Assembly (NCBI GenBank): GCA_900079695.1 | Contig: LT599022.1 | Location: 896,287 to 960,286 of the forward strand | DNA from: an uncultured Alphaproteobacteria bacterium | GTDB taxonomy: Bacteria > Pseudomonadota > Alphaproteobacteria > Rhodospirillales > Rhodospirillaceae | Direction: 5' to 3' | DNA length: 64,000 nucleotides | In this document: positions 50,854-59,381 of the stretch, piece by piece | Layout of the letters: each line of letters opens with the position of its first letter | Numbering within the stretch: position 1 is the first letter of the stretch | Notes under the pieces: generated by a model | The model's input: only the letters and a program-made list of their open reading frames with translations | What the model was told of the DNA's origin: nothing | The model's database searches: none | Position numbers and translations under genes: made by a program

Positions 50854-51345
50854 CATCTCGCCAAGCGGTGGCGGCGTCCACGCGATGTCGCTCCGGCGCT
50901 GCGCCGCCAACCGTATTTTTTCCTGCGTATGCTCCATATGCAGCAGGGGGCCTCCGCACATCAGGCCGAGCATCAGCACCCACCCCAACGCCGATCGCCA
51001 CTTTGGCGTAGGGCGAGGCTCCGGCGGCAGTTCCCGGTTCAGCGCAATGCTCTCCAGCAACCGAAGAATCTCCGGATCGCGCGGCAGTCGCGTCGCTCCG
51101 TCCCAGCGCGCCTCGCACCACGCGACCAGCCCCAGTCGCAGCCATCTGTCGCGTTCCGGAGACGCCCGATCCGCCGGAGAGAGCAGATATCCTTCCAACG
51201 ACGACCGCCGCGCGGAAGACAGGCGCGCCAGCCAGAAATCCGCCGCCTGAACCGCCGCCTGCCGCAACAGTTGCCGCCGCGCCGGACCATCCCCGGCATA
51301 TGCACCGTCGGTCTCCGCGATTTTCCGGTAAAGCTCGAACGCCAT
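50191..51345 (-). CDS. Membrane-anchored hypothetical protein with a long antisense C-terminal frame
   Basis: The first 165 or so residues look genuine: MAFELYRKIAETDGAYAGDG, a helical middle and one transmembrane helix (WRSALGWVLMLGLMCGGPLL). ATG 51345 has GGAGGAG upstream. After TPPPLGEMLRQSLP, near 50850, the frame enters the antisense strand of the WYL gene and stays open to a stop at 50191, adding about 220 Gly/Val/Asp-rich residues typical of an antisense shadow. A one-base shift would end it at 50816. The native stop may be lost, or the tail may be unused. Divergent from cas3, sharing its promoter region. Confidence 0.55.
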   Translation of the reverse strand: MAFELYRKIAETDGAYAGDGPARRQLLRQAAVQAADFWLARLSSARRSSLEGYLLSPADRASPERDRWLRLGLVAWCEARWDGATRLPRDPEILRLLESIALNRELPPEPRPTPKWRSALGWVLMLGLMCGGPLLHMEHTQEKIRLAAQRRSDIAWTPPPLGEMLRQSLPVSAMRVDQFGEGERFQNLDRVAPGQQVPGHFQQAPGAEADDQRAVGLSFLNLSRVEGELGGGSRGVWGEPPDHVGRWFVEDAERFGGVGLQIEPGVADEGEPGGLDGGDVGQAEQSVAHAAVGAARHQIMPMPVEESVGMQAIGLQRVVLPLAIADLHRVAGENRPAQGFEDPRIDLPARPGAGGDAFGFHQGFEVGLGAPADVGLHQGFDLLR

Positions 51346-51393
51346 CGTCACCCATCTCCTCCCTGGGTTCGCTTCTACCTCCTCCCCCGGACA

Positions 51394-51406
51394 AAATCGG
51401 TCACCT
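51394..51406. promoter_or_regulatory. Shared element, copy 3 (cas3 promoter region)
   Basis: AAATCGGTCACCT in the 204-bp gap between the membrane-protein gene and cas3. It is followed by CGTGCCGC, and copy 4 by TTGTGCGGC, so the two are longer direct repeats of about 21 bp set 36 bp apart. Confidence 0.6.
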
Positions 51407-51429
51407 CGTGCCGCCCGCTTTACGGGACC

Positions 51430-51442
51430 GAATCTGTCACCC
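51430..51442. promoter_or_regulatory. Shared element, copy 4 (cas3 promoter region)
   Basis: GAATCTGTCACCC, 108 bp before the cas3 ATG and 36 bp from copy 3 in the same orientation. Two nearby sites suit cooperative binding. Confidence 0.6.
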
Positions 51443-51549
51443 TTGTGCGGCATCGTCGAAGACCTGGAAAATATCAACTCCTACTTGTTCGGCGGGACCG
51501 ACGCGCTCACCATAGGCGCAAGCTCGCCGCCGGTTCTGGGGGAACCGCC

Positions 51550-53778
51550 ATGGACAAAACCTACTTCGCCCACAGCCTGGAGGGGCAGCCCCAGGAAACC
51601 TGGGAACCTTTGTCCCGGCATCTGCGCCGGACCTCGGCCCTTGCCGGGATGTTCGCCGCCGCCTTTTCCGCCCGCGACTGGGGCCGTGCCGCCGGAATCC
51701 TGCACGACGCGGGGAAATATCGCGCCGCGTTCCAACACCGCATCCGGGGAAGCAGCCTCCGCGCCGAGCATGCCTCCATCGGCGCGCTGCTGGCGACCCG
51801 GCACTTCCCCAAAACCACCGGGCTGCTTTTGGCTTATGCCACGGCGGGACATCACACCGGATTGCCGAACGGCGGCGATGCTGGCGACGCCGACCTCGAT
51901 GCCCGACTGAAGCAGGCGAAGGAATGGGAGGCCGACATGCCGCCGACCTTTCCGGAAATCTCCGTCATCCCGTCGGTCCTGGGCCTGCCCGCTGCCATGC
52001 GAAAGCTGCCGATGGAACGGCAGAGCTTCGCCCTGCATCTGTTCGCGCGCATGGTGTTCTCCGCCCTCTGCGACGCGGATTTCCTGTGTACCGAAGCCTT
52101 CTATGACCCGCGTAAGACGCACCTGCGGCGGGGAAAGTCCGCTTTGGCGAAAATGGACTACGCCCTGGCGGCCCACCTGCTCCGGAAATCCCACGCCGCA
52201 CGTCAACGCATGCGCAGCGACAAGGAGCGCACCATTCTGGACGCGCGCGACGCCGTCGGCGACGCCTGCCGCACATCTGCGACCGGAGATCCGGGAGTCT
52301 ACGCCCTGACGGTACCGACCGGCGGCGGCAAGACCTTGGCCTCCCTGGCCTTCGCCCTGACGCATGCGCGCCTCCACGGCCTCCGGCGGGTGATCTACGT
52401 CATCCCCTATACCTCGATCATCGAACAGACGGCGCAAGCCTTCCGCGACGCCCTCGGCCCCGACTTGGCCGACGCTGTGCTGGAGCACCATTCCGCCGCC
52501 GTCGCACCGGAAGACGACGAACCCATCGGGCCGGAAAAGCGCAAGCTGGCGACCGAGAACTGGGATCATCCGCTGATCGTCACAACCACAGTGCAGTTCT
52601 TCGAATCCCTGTTCGCCGCACGCCCGGCGCAATGCCGCAAGTTGCACAACATCGCGGGCAGCGTGATCGTGCTGGACGAAGTGCAGACCCTGCCCGCGCC
52701 GCTGTTGCAGCCCTGCGTCGCGGCGTTGGAACAACTGGCGTCGGTTTATGGCTGTACCGTTCTGTTGTGCTCGGCGACGCAACCGAACCTGGCTCACCCC
52801 ACGCTGACGTGGCCGTTGCCCCACGCGCGACCGATCATCGACGACGTGCCCGGCCTGTTTGCGATTTTCGAACGTTGCCGCGCCGAGTTCGCCGGAACTC
52901 TGACCGATGCCGATCTGATCGCCCGCCTGCGCGCCGAACCGCAAATCTTATGCATCGTCGATCAACGCGCACACGCCGCCGACTTGTTCGCGGCGTTGGA
53001 GGGCGCGGATGCCTTCCACCTGAGCGCGGCGATGTGTCCGTCCCACCGCCGCACCGTGCTGGACGAGGTTAAACACCGGCTGTCCGCCGGGAAACCCTGC
53101 CGTTTGGTCGCCACCACCGTGGTGGAGGCCGGAGTGGACGTCAGCTTCCCCGTGGTCTTCCGCGCGGTAGCGGGTATCGATTCCCTGATGCAGGCGGGGG
53201 GGCGCTGCAACCGCAACGGCGAAGGCCCGATCGGCCGCTTCGTGGTGTTCGAGAGCGAACGCCCGTTGTGGCTGGCCGAACTGCGGCGACGGCGCGAACT
53301 CGCCCGCCCCCTGCTGTCTCTGGGCGCGGACCCGTTGGCGCACGATACCGTCGCCCGCTATTTCGACGACCTGTTCGCGGTCAGCAACCTGGACCAGCCG
53401 GGAATCATGGCGATGTGCGCCGAACGCGCACGCGACGTGATCTGGCCCTTCCGCAAAATCGCCGAGACATTCCGCGTCATCGATCAGGACACCCTGCCGG
53501 TGATCGTTCCCTTCGGCGATGCCGACGCCTTGTGCGATCGCCTGCAATTCTGTGCCGAACGCGGATTCCCCCCTGGTCTGAACGACACCGTCCGGCCCTT
53601 GCAGCAGGTCAGCGTCGCGGTTTTCCGCAACCAGTTCGAACGGCTGGACCGGATGGGAGGGATTTCCCGCATCGGTCCCGACGGGCGCTTCGCCCGGCTG
53701 GTCGCGACGGAGCTTTACGGAGACTGCGGACTGCAACCCGTCGCCGGGGAGCGCAGCCCGGAAGGCAACATTTTCTGA
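51550..53778 (+). CDS. cas3: CRISPR type I-C helicase-nuclease Cas3
   Basis: 742 residues with an N-terminal HD nuclease and a C-terminal superfamily 2 helicase. The HD pair is His52-Asp53 in ILHDAGKYRAAF, with HASIGA and AGHHTGLP as further metal ligands. Helicase motifs are PTGGGKTLAS (Lys261), DEVQ (Asp376), LLCSATQPN, VEAGVDVSFP and QAGGRCNRNG. It degrades target DNA after Cascade binding. ATG 51550 begins the family sequence; the frame is open upstream without likeness. First gene of the cas operon. Confidence 0.96.
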   Translation: MDKTYFAHSLEGQPQETWEPLSRHLRRTSALAGMFAAAFSARDWGRAAGILHDAGKYRAAFQHRIRGSSLRAEHASIGALLATRHFPKTTGLLLAYATAGHHTGLPNGGDAGDADLDARLKQAKEWEADMPPTFPEISVIPSVLGLPAAMRKLPMERQSFALHLFARMVFSALCDADFLCTEAFYDPRKTHLRRGKSALAKMDYALAAHLLRKSHAARQRMRSDKERTILDARDAVGDACRTSATGDPGVYALTVPTGGGKTLASLAFALTHARLHGLRRVIYVIPYTSIIEQTAQAFRDALGPDLADAVLEHHSAAVAPEDDEPIGPEKRKLATENWDHPLIVTTTVQFFESLFAARPAQCRKLHNIAGSVIVLDEVQTLPAPLLQPCVAALEQLASVYGCTVLLCSATQPNLAHPTLTWPLPHARPIIDDVPGLFAIFERCRAEFAGTLTDADLIARLRAEPQILCIVDQRAHAADLFAALEGADAFHLSAAMCPSHRRTVLDEVKHRLSAGKPCRLVATTVVEAGVDVSFPVVFRAVAGIDSLMQAGGRCNRNGEGPIGRFVVFESERPLWLAELRRRRELARPLLSLGADPLAHDTVARYFDDLFAVSNLDQPGIMAMCAERARDVIWPFRKIAETFRVIDQDTLPVIVPFGDADALCDRLQFCAERGFPPGLNDTVRPLQQVSVAVFRNQFERLDRMGGISRIGPDGRFARLVATELYGDCGLQPVAGERSPEGNIF

Positions 53779-53799
53779 ACTACGGTCAAGGGAGGTCCG

Positions 53800-54468
53800 A
53801 TGTCCACGGGAATTCAGGTCAAGGTCTGGGGCAATTTCGCCCTGTTCACCCGCCCGGAGTTCAAGGCCGAGCGGGCCAGCTATCAGGTGATGACGCCCTC
53901 CGCCGCGCGCGGCATCATCGAAAGCATCCACCGCAAGCCCGCGATCCGCTGGATCGTAGACCGCATCCGGGTGCTGAATCCGATCCGCTTCGACACCATC
54001 CGGCGCAACGAGGTCGCGGGCAAGGCGCCCTATTCCACCGCGCGCACTGCGGCGGGCGGACGAGGGGATATGCCCTATCTGGTGGCCGACGAGGACCGTC
54101 AGCAACGTGCAGCCCTGATCTTGCGCGACGTCGCCTATGTCATCGAGGCGCACTTCGAAATGACCGCGGCCGCCGGGCCGGGCGACAACCCCGGCAAGCA
54201 TGCCGAGATGATCCGCCGCCGCGTCGAAAAGGGCCAGTGCGCCTATCAGCCCAGCCTGGGGACGCGCGAGTTCACCGCCTTCTTCGCCCCACCGGCCCCC
54301 GCCGACCTGACCGCCGTGCATGAATCCCTGCGCGGCGAGATCGACCTCGGCTGGATGCTGCACGACATCGACTTCGCCGACGGCATGAAGCCGCATTTCT
54401 TCCACGCAGTGTTGCGCGACGGCGTGCTGGAGGTGCCGCCGTTCGCGGAACGGAGGGCCGCGTCATGA
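53800..54468 (+). CDS. cas5c: Type I-C Cas5c (Cas5d) pre-crRNA endonuclease
   Basis: 222 residues. VKVWGNFALFTRPEFKAERA and SYQVMTPSAARGIIESIHRK are typical, with GKCAYQPSLGTREF-like QCAYQPSLGTREFTAFF near the end. In type I-C, Cas5c replaces Cas6 in cutting the repeat hairpin and stays on the 5' handle. ATG 53800 has AAGGGAGG upstream. The stop overlaps the cas8c start by 4 bp. Confidence 0.95.
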   Translation: MSTGIQVKVWGNFALFTRPEFKAERASYQVMTPSAARGIIESIHRKPAIRWIVDRIRVLNPIRFDTIRRNEVAGKAPYSTARTAAGGRGDMPYLVADEDRQQRAALILRDVAYVIEAHFEMTAAAGPGDNPGKHAEMIRRRVEKGQCAYQPSLGTREFTAFFAPPAPADLTAVHESLRGEIDLGWMLHDIDFADGMKPHFFHAVLRDGVLEVPPFAERRAAS

Positions 54469-56279
54469 TCCTCTCCGCCCTCAACCAGTATTACCAACGC
54501 ATCGCGGGCTCGGGTAAAGACGCCCCGCCCCCTTTCGGGTTTTCCGACGCCAAAGTGGTCGGCGCAATCCAAATCGACGCCGAGGGAAACTTCCTCGGCA
54601 TCCTGCCCCTCTCCGACACCGGGCCGAAAGGCAAGCCCACGCCGAAAATCCTTGCCGTTCCCCAACCTCCGCGTCGCACCGTCGGCATCGACCCCGGTTT
54701 CCTGTGCGATAATGCCGGATACTTTTGCGGATACGACAGCAAGGGCAAACCGGAACGCGCCGCCGAGCAGTTCGCAGCGGCTGCGAATCTGCATCGGCAA
54801 TTGCTGCAAGGGGTGGAGCACCCAATGGCAGTTGCCGTTCTCCACTACTTTGCAAAGTGGAACGTATCCACCGCTGCGGAAACCTTGAGCGGCAACGACG
54901 ACCTCCTCTCCGGCTGGCTGATCTTCCGGCTGGTCGGGGCATCGGGGAATTCCGGCTACGCCCACGAAGTTCCTGCCCTGCGCGCCGCCTGGGAGAAGCA
55001 TCTCCAACCGGAAGCGTCGGCCTTCCTCGGGCAGTGCCTGGTTTCCGGGGAGGACAAAACGCCGATCACCCGCCTGCATGGCGCGATCAAGGGGGTTTAC
55101 GGAGCGCAGAGCAGCGGTGCATCCCTGGTCTCATTCAACATTTCCTCTGCGACCTCCTACGGCAAGGAGCAAAGCTTCAATGCCCCGGTGGGGGAAGTCG
55201 CGGCCTTCGGTTACGTTACCGCTCTCAACCACCTGCTGCGGCGGGAAAGTCGCCAGTACCGCCGCATCGGCGATACCTCTCTGGTTTTCTGGGCGGAGCG
55301 GGAGACACCGGCGGAACCTTTGTTCGGCGGCCTGTTCGACCCGCCGGAACCCCCTCCCGACGGTGACGCCGACGACACCGCCGCCGCTCACCGCATCGGC
55401 GACGCACTCGACCGCCTCGCCGCGGGGCAGATGCCCGACGACCCCGCGTTCGCCGACCGGGAAGTGCGCTTCTATCTGCTCGGTCTGTCGCCCAACGCGG
55501 CGCGCCTATCGGTGCGGCTGTGGCAGGTGGACAGCCTGGGCAATCTGTTAGAGCGCGCCCGCGAACATCACCGAGACCTTGCCCTGCAACCCGAATATCC
55601 CGGCCAAACGCCCCATCCGCCGATGTGGCGCTTCATCGGCGACCTTCGCCCCAAGGACAAGGATGGCAAGATTCGCGGCAAGAATTCCGACGACCAACTG
55701 AAAAAGCTTGGCGGCGACCTGCTGCGCGCCGCGCTGACCGGCGGGCCATACCCGGAATCCCTGCTGCCGCTGCTGCTGGACCGTTTCCGTTCCGACCGCT
55801 GGATCACCCATCCGCGCGTCGCCCTGCTCAAGGCGGTGATCAACCGCCGCATCCGTCTGAATCAATCATCCATCAAGGAGCCATTGCTCATGTCTCTCGA
55901 TGAAAGCCGAACCGAGACCGGCTATCGCCTCGGGCGTCTGTTCGCGGTTCTGGAAAACCTGCAACGCGTTGCCCAGGGCGACGTCAACTCGGGCATTCGC
56001 GACAAGTTCATGTCCTCCGCCTCGGCCACGCCGATGACGGTATTCCCCTACCTGCTGGACCTAGCACGCACCCACCTGAAAAAAGCGCGGCGAACTTCTC
56101 CGGGGCTTACCCACATCCTGGACCAGAAAATCGAAGAAATCCTCGACGGAATAGATGATTACCCCGCCGTCTTTCTCCCCGAGGACCGCGCGCTGTTCCA
56201 TCTCGGCTACTACCAGCAACGCCGCGCCTTTTTCCAAGGTAAAACCGCCGCCAATACTTCTACCTCCCCCGCCGCCTGA
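54465..56279 (+). CDS. cas8c: Type I-C large subunit Cas8c (Csd1)
   Basis: 604 residues, usual Csd1 length. It begins MILSALNQYYQRIAGSGK, with KILAVPQPPRRTVGIDPGFL and the central SFNISSATSYGKEQSFNAPV, all typical of Csd1. It recognises the PAM and helps unwinding. The last 129 residues are probably also made alone as Cas11c. The start overlaps cas5c by 4 bp and the stop is 17 bp before cas7c. Confidence 0.95.
   Translation: MILSALNQYYQRIAGSGKDAPPPFGFSDAKVVGAIQIDAEGNFLGILPLSDTGPKGKPTPKILAVPQPPRRTVGIDPGFLCDNAGYFCGYDSKGKPERAAEQFAAAANLHRQLLQGVEHPMAVAVLHYFAKWNVSTAAETLSGNDDLLSGWLIFRLVGASGNSGYAHEVPALRAAWEKHLQPEASAFLGQCLVSGEDKTPITRLHGAIKGVYGAQSSGASLVSFNISSATSYGKEQSFNAPVGEVAAFGYVTALNHLLRRESRQYRRIGDTSLVFWAERETPAEPLFGGLFDPPEPPPDGDADDTAAAHRIGDALDRLAAGQMPDDPAFADREVRFYLLGLSPNAARLSVRLWQVDSLGNLLERAREHHRDLALQPEYPGQTPHPPMWRFIGDLRPKDKDGKIRGKNSDDQLKKLGGDLLRAALTGGPYPESLLPLLLDRFRSDRWITHPRVALLKAVINRRIRLNQSSIKEPLLMSLDESRTETGYRLGRLFAVLENLQRVAQGDVNSGIRDKFMSSASATPMTVFPYLLDLARTHLKKARRTSPGLTHILDQKIEEILDGIDDYPAVFLPEDRALFHLGYYQQRRAFFQGKTAANTSTSPAA
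55890..56279 (+). CDS. cas11c: Cas11c small subunit from an internal start in cas8c
   Basis: An in-frame ATG (codon 476 of cas8c) is preceded by AAGGAG with 9 bases between, a strong ribosome-binding site in the middle of the gene. The product would be 129 residues starting MSLDESRTETGYRLGRLFAV and mostly helical, close to the Cas11c made from cas8c of Desulfovibrio. In type I-C Cascade this subunit lines the backbone and supports DNA binding. It is inferred from the site, length and position. Confidence 0.75.
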   Translation: MSLDESRTETGYRLGRLFAVLENLQRVAQGDVNSGIRDKFMSSASATPMTVFPYLLDLARTHLKKARRTSPGLTHILDQKIEEILDGIDDYPAVFLPEDRALFHLGYYQQRRAFFQGKTAANTSTSPAA

Positions 56280-56296
56280 ATCAGGAGACCGCCGTC

Positions 56297-57175
56297 ATGT
56301 CCGTACTCAACAACCGCATCGAATTCGTCTTCCACTTCGACGTCACCAACGGCAACCCCAATGGCGATCCGGACGCGGGCAACATGCCGCGCGTCGACCC
56401 CCTGACCCAGAAGGGACTGGTCACCGACGTCTGCCTGAAGCGCAAAATTCGCAACTATGTCGCCATCACCAAGGATGGCGTTCCCGGCTACGACATCTAT
56501 GTGCGGGAGAAGGCGATCCTCAACAATCAGCACGCCCGCGCCTACGAGGCCAGTGGCCTGAAGTCCGTATCCAATAAGCTGCCCTCCAAGGAAGAGGACG
56601 CCCGCGCCGTCACCACCTGGATGTGCAAGACTTTTTTCGACGTGCGCGCCTTCGGCGCGGTGATGACCACCGAGGTCAATTGCGGCCAAGTGCGAGGACC
56701 GGTGCAACTCACCTTCGCGCAAAGCGTCGATCCGATCCAGACGCTGAACCTCAGCATCACCCGCATGGCGGTGACCAACGAAAAAGATGCGGAAAAAGAA
56801 CGCACCATGGGTGACAAGAACATCGTCCCCTATGGCCTCTACCGCTGCCACGGCTTCCTTGCCCCCCACTTCGCGGGCGGGGCGAAAGGTACCGGCTTTT
56901 CCGAGGACGATCTTGAACTGCTGTGGCAGGCGCTGGCCAACATGTTCGACTTCGACCGCTCGGCGGCGCGCGGCGACATGGTGGCGCGCAGCCTGATCGC
57001 CTTCCGCCACGACAGCCCGCTGGGCAACGCCCCGGCGCACAAGCTGTTGGAACTGGTGCGAGCGCGCCGTGCCGGAGCCGACCCGGACGTGCCGCCCCGG
57101 TCCTTCGCCGACTACGTCGTCGAATTCGACAAAACGCAGGTTCCGGCAGGGGTGACGCCGCTGGTTCTGATCTAA
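56297..57175 (+). CDS. cas7c: Type I-C backbone subunit Cas7c (Csd2)
   Basis: 292 residues. The start FVFHFDVTNGNPNGDPDAGN, PRVDPLTQKGLVTDVCLKRK and MTTEVNCGQVRGPVQLTFAQ are hallmark Csd2 stretches. Several copies coat the crRNA spacer. ATG 56297 has CAGGAG upstream. Confidence 0.96.
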   Translation: MSVLNNRIEFVFHFDVTNGNPNGDPDAGNMPRVDPLTQKGLVTDVCLKRKIRNYVAITKDGVPGYDIYVREKAILNNQHARAYEASGLKSVSNKLPSKEEDARAVTTWMCKTFFDVRAFGAVMTTEVNCGQVRGPVQLTFAQSVDPIQTLNLSITRMAVTNEKDAEKERTMGDKNIVPYGLYRCHGFLAPHFAGGAKGTGFSEDDLELLWQALANMFDFDRSAARGDMVARSLIAFRHDSPLGNAPAHKLLELVRARRAGADPDVPPRSFADYVVEFDKTQVPAGVTPLVLI

Positions 57176-57195
57176 CCCACGCGGAGGGCCGGGGG

Positions 57196-57867
57196 ATGGA
57201 TGCGGAAGACGACGATCTGCTGCCGCTTTCGGCCCTGCAACATCTGGCTTTCTGCCCACGCCAATGCTCCCTGATTCATGGGGAACGGGCGTGGGCGGAA
57301 AACCGCTTCACCGCCGAGGGGCGCATCCTGCACGAGCGCGCCGATTCCGGCGAGGGAGAGACGCGGAGGACCCTGCGCGTTGCCCGCGGCGTGTGTCTGG
57401 CCAGCCGCCGCCTGGGGCTTTCCGGTATCGCCGACGTCGTGGAATTCCACCGCGAGACCACCATGCCGGAGGATCCTCCCGTCTGGCGGCCATTCCCGGT
57501 GGAATACAAGCGCGGCAAACCGAAATCCCACGATGCCGACCGCATCCAGCTCTGCGCGCAAGCCCTCTGCCTGGAGGAAATGCTGGATATCCCGGTTCCC
57601 GAAGGCGCGCTCTTCTACGGCAAACCACGGCGGCGCGAGGTCGTTGCCTTTTCGCCGGAGTTGCGCCGGCGGGTCGAAGACCTCGCCGCCCGCCTGCACG
57701 CCCTGCTGCGCGAAACCGGCCTGCCGCCGCCGTTGTCGGGCGATGCGCGATGCGACGCCTGTTCCCTGGTGGAGATCTGCCGCCCCGGCCTCGCCGGCCG
57801 CTCCGCCCGCGCCTGGACCGCCCGCGCCGTGGCGCGCCAGTTGGCCGAAACGGAGGACACGCGATGA
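57196..57867 (+). CDS. cas4: Cas4 exonuclease (adaptation)
   Basis: 223 residues. The four Fe-S cysteines appear as Cys20 and Cys24 region (FCPRQC) and the C-terminal CDACSLVEIC. The RecB-type nuclease motif is IADVVEF and PVEYKRGKPK, with QLCAQALCLEEML after it. It trims prespacers and picks those with a PAM in complex with Cas1. ATG 57196 has GGAGG upstream; it overlaps cas1 by 4 bp. Confidence 0.95.
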   Translation: MDAEDDDLLPLSALQHLAFCPRQCSLIHGERAWAENRFTAEGRILHERADSGEGETRRTLRVARGVCLASRRLGLSGIADVVEFHRETTMPEDPPVWRPFPVEYKRGKPKSHDADRIQLCAQALCLEEMLDIPVPEGALFYGKPRRREVVAFSPELRRRVEDLAARLHALLRETGLPPPLSGDARCDACSLVEICRPGLAGRSARAWTARAVARQLAETEDTR

Positions 57868-58892
57868 AACGGCTGGGCAACACCCTCTACATCACCTCGC
57901 AGGGCAGCTATCTGTCGAAAGACGGCGATTGCGTCCTGATCGTGCGGGAAGACGGCGGAAAAACCCGCGTGCCGTTGCACAATGTGGACGGCGTCGTCGG
58001 CTTCGGACGGGTTTCCGCCAGTCCCTTCCTGCTGGGGGCGTGCGCGACCGCGGGAGTAACCCTGACCTGGATGACCGAACGCGGACGTTTCCTCGCCCGC
58101 GTCGAAGGCCCCGTCTCCGGCAACGTCCGCCTGCGCCGCGCCCAGTATGCGGCAACCGATGACGCCCGAACCGCCGCCGATCTCGCCCGCGCCATGCTCA
58201 CCGGCAAGATCGCCAACCAGCGCGGTGTTCTGCTGCGCGCGCGCCGCGACCACGGGGCGGACGCGGGAGGCCGCATCTCCGCCGCCGTCGATGCCCTGGC
58301 CATCGCCCTGCGCCGGTTGGAAGCCACGCCCGGGCTCGATGCCCTGCGCGGGGTGGAAGGCGACGCCGCCGCCGCATACTTCGCCGCCTTCCCCGCCCTG
58401 GTGCGCAACGAAGACCCGGCCTTCGCCTTTGCCGGACGGGTGCGCCGCCCTCCCACCGACGCGGTGAACTGCCTACTATCGTTCGTTTACACCCTGCTCA
58501 CGCACGATGCGCGTTCGGCGCTGGAAGGCGTGGGCCTCGACCCGCAGGTGGGTTTCCTGCACCGGGAAAGGCCGGGGCGCCCCAGCCTCGCCCTGGACCT
58601 GGTCGAGGAATTCCGCGCCTGGTTCGCCGACCGGCTGGTGTTGAGCCTGATCAATCGTGGGCAGGTGCGGGCGCGCGACTTCCTGGCCGACGAGGCCGGA
58701 GCGGTGACCCTGACCGAAGAGGCGCGGCGGACCGTTCTCGTCGCTTACCAGGAACGCAAGGCGGAAGACATCCGCCACCCGTTTCTGGAGGAAACCTGCG
58801 CCGTCGGCCTGCTCTGGCACGCACAGGCGCGCCTGCTGGCGATGCGGCTGCGCGGCGACCTCGACGCCTATCCTCCGTTCATCGCGCGGTGA
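57864..58892 (+). CDS. cas1: Cas1 integrase
   Basis: 342 residues, type I-C form. Metal ligands by comparison with E. coli Cas1 are Glu165 (RGVEGDAAAAYF), His233 (VGFLHRERPG) and Glu248 (ALDLVEEFR; Asp245 is nearby). With Cas2 it inserts spacers at the leader end. All catalytic positions are intact, so adaptation should be possible. Confidence 0.96.
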   Translation: MKRLGNTLYITSQGSYLSKDGDCVLIVREDGGKTRVPLHNVDGVVGFGRVSASPFLLGACATAGVTLTWMTERGRFLARVEGPVSGNVRLRRAQYAATDDARTAADLARAMLTGKIANQRGVLLRARRDHGADAGGRISAAVDALAIALRRLEATPGLDALRGVEGDAAAAYFAAFPALVRNEDPAFAFAGRVRRPPTDAVNCLLSFVYTLLTHDARSALEGVGLDPQVGFLHRERPGRPSLALDLVEEFRAWFADRLVLSLINRGQVRARDFLADEAGAVTLTEEARRTVLVAYQERKAEDIRHPFLEETCAVGLLWHAQARLLAMRLRGDLDAYPPFIAR

Positions 58893-58896
58893 TGCC

Positions 58897-59187
58897 ATGC
58901 TGGTTCTTGTCACCTACGACGTCAGCACCACCGATACCGCCGGACGCCGCCGCCTGCGCCGCGTCGCCAAGGCTTGCCAGAACCGGGGCCAACGGGTGCA
59001 ATGCTCGGTCTTCGAGTGCGAGGTCGATCCGGCGCAATGGGCGGCCTTGCGGGCAGACCTGACCGGACTGATAGACCCCGAACGCGACAGCCTGCGGTTC
59101 TATTTTTTGGGATCGGGCAATCGGCACAAGGTGGAACACATCGGCGCGAAACCCAGCCTCGACCTCGACGGCCCGCTGATCCTATAG
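58897..59187 (+). CDS. cas2: Cas2
   Basis: 96 residues, ferredoxin fold, starting MLVLVTYDVSTTD with the conserved aspartate and the RVQCSVFECEV strand. It bridges Cas1 dimers in the integration complex. It starts 4 bp after cas1. Confidence 0.96.
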   Translation: MLVLVTYDVSTTDTAGRRRLRRVAKACQNRGQRVQCSVFECEVDPAQWAALRADLTGLIDPERDSLRFYFLGSGNRHKVEHIGAKPSLDLDGPLIL

Positions 59188-59381
59188 AAAGCCGCTGCCC
59201 CTCGCGCGAACCGCCAGCAACCATCATCCGCCCGGCAGGTTCGCGATGCCTTTTGGACATTGTGAATAGGAAAGAAATTCCAAACCCCGCGGACCGATTC
59301 CCGGCGGCAAAGCGGCCCCGCCACCGGGTTCGCGCGAACCTTCGATTTTCCCTTTGTCTCTCCATCCGTTAGAATGAGGCC
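59188..59381 (+). promoter_or_regulatory. CRISPR leader
   Basis: 194 bp between cas2 and the first repeat, with AT-rich parts unlike the flanks. It holds three copies of a CGCGAACC element: at 59204-59212, inverted at 59238-59245, and a perfect 14-bp palindrome GGTTCGCGCGAACC at 59327-59340, 42 bp before the array. TAGAAT at 59370 may be a -10 for array transcription, but no good -35 is seen. Confidence 0.75.

Noticed and set aside
47820-51550. Accessory block as a transposon or phage remnant
   Set aside because: No transposase, integrase, terminal inverted repeats or target duplications are visible; codon use is like the neighbours.
57264-58162. Alternative frames across cas4 and cas1
   Set aside because: Out-of-frame readings with no family likeness; cas4 and cas1 are complete in their own frames.
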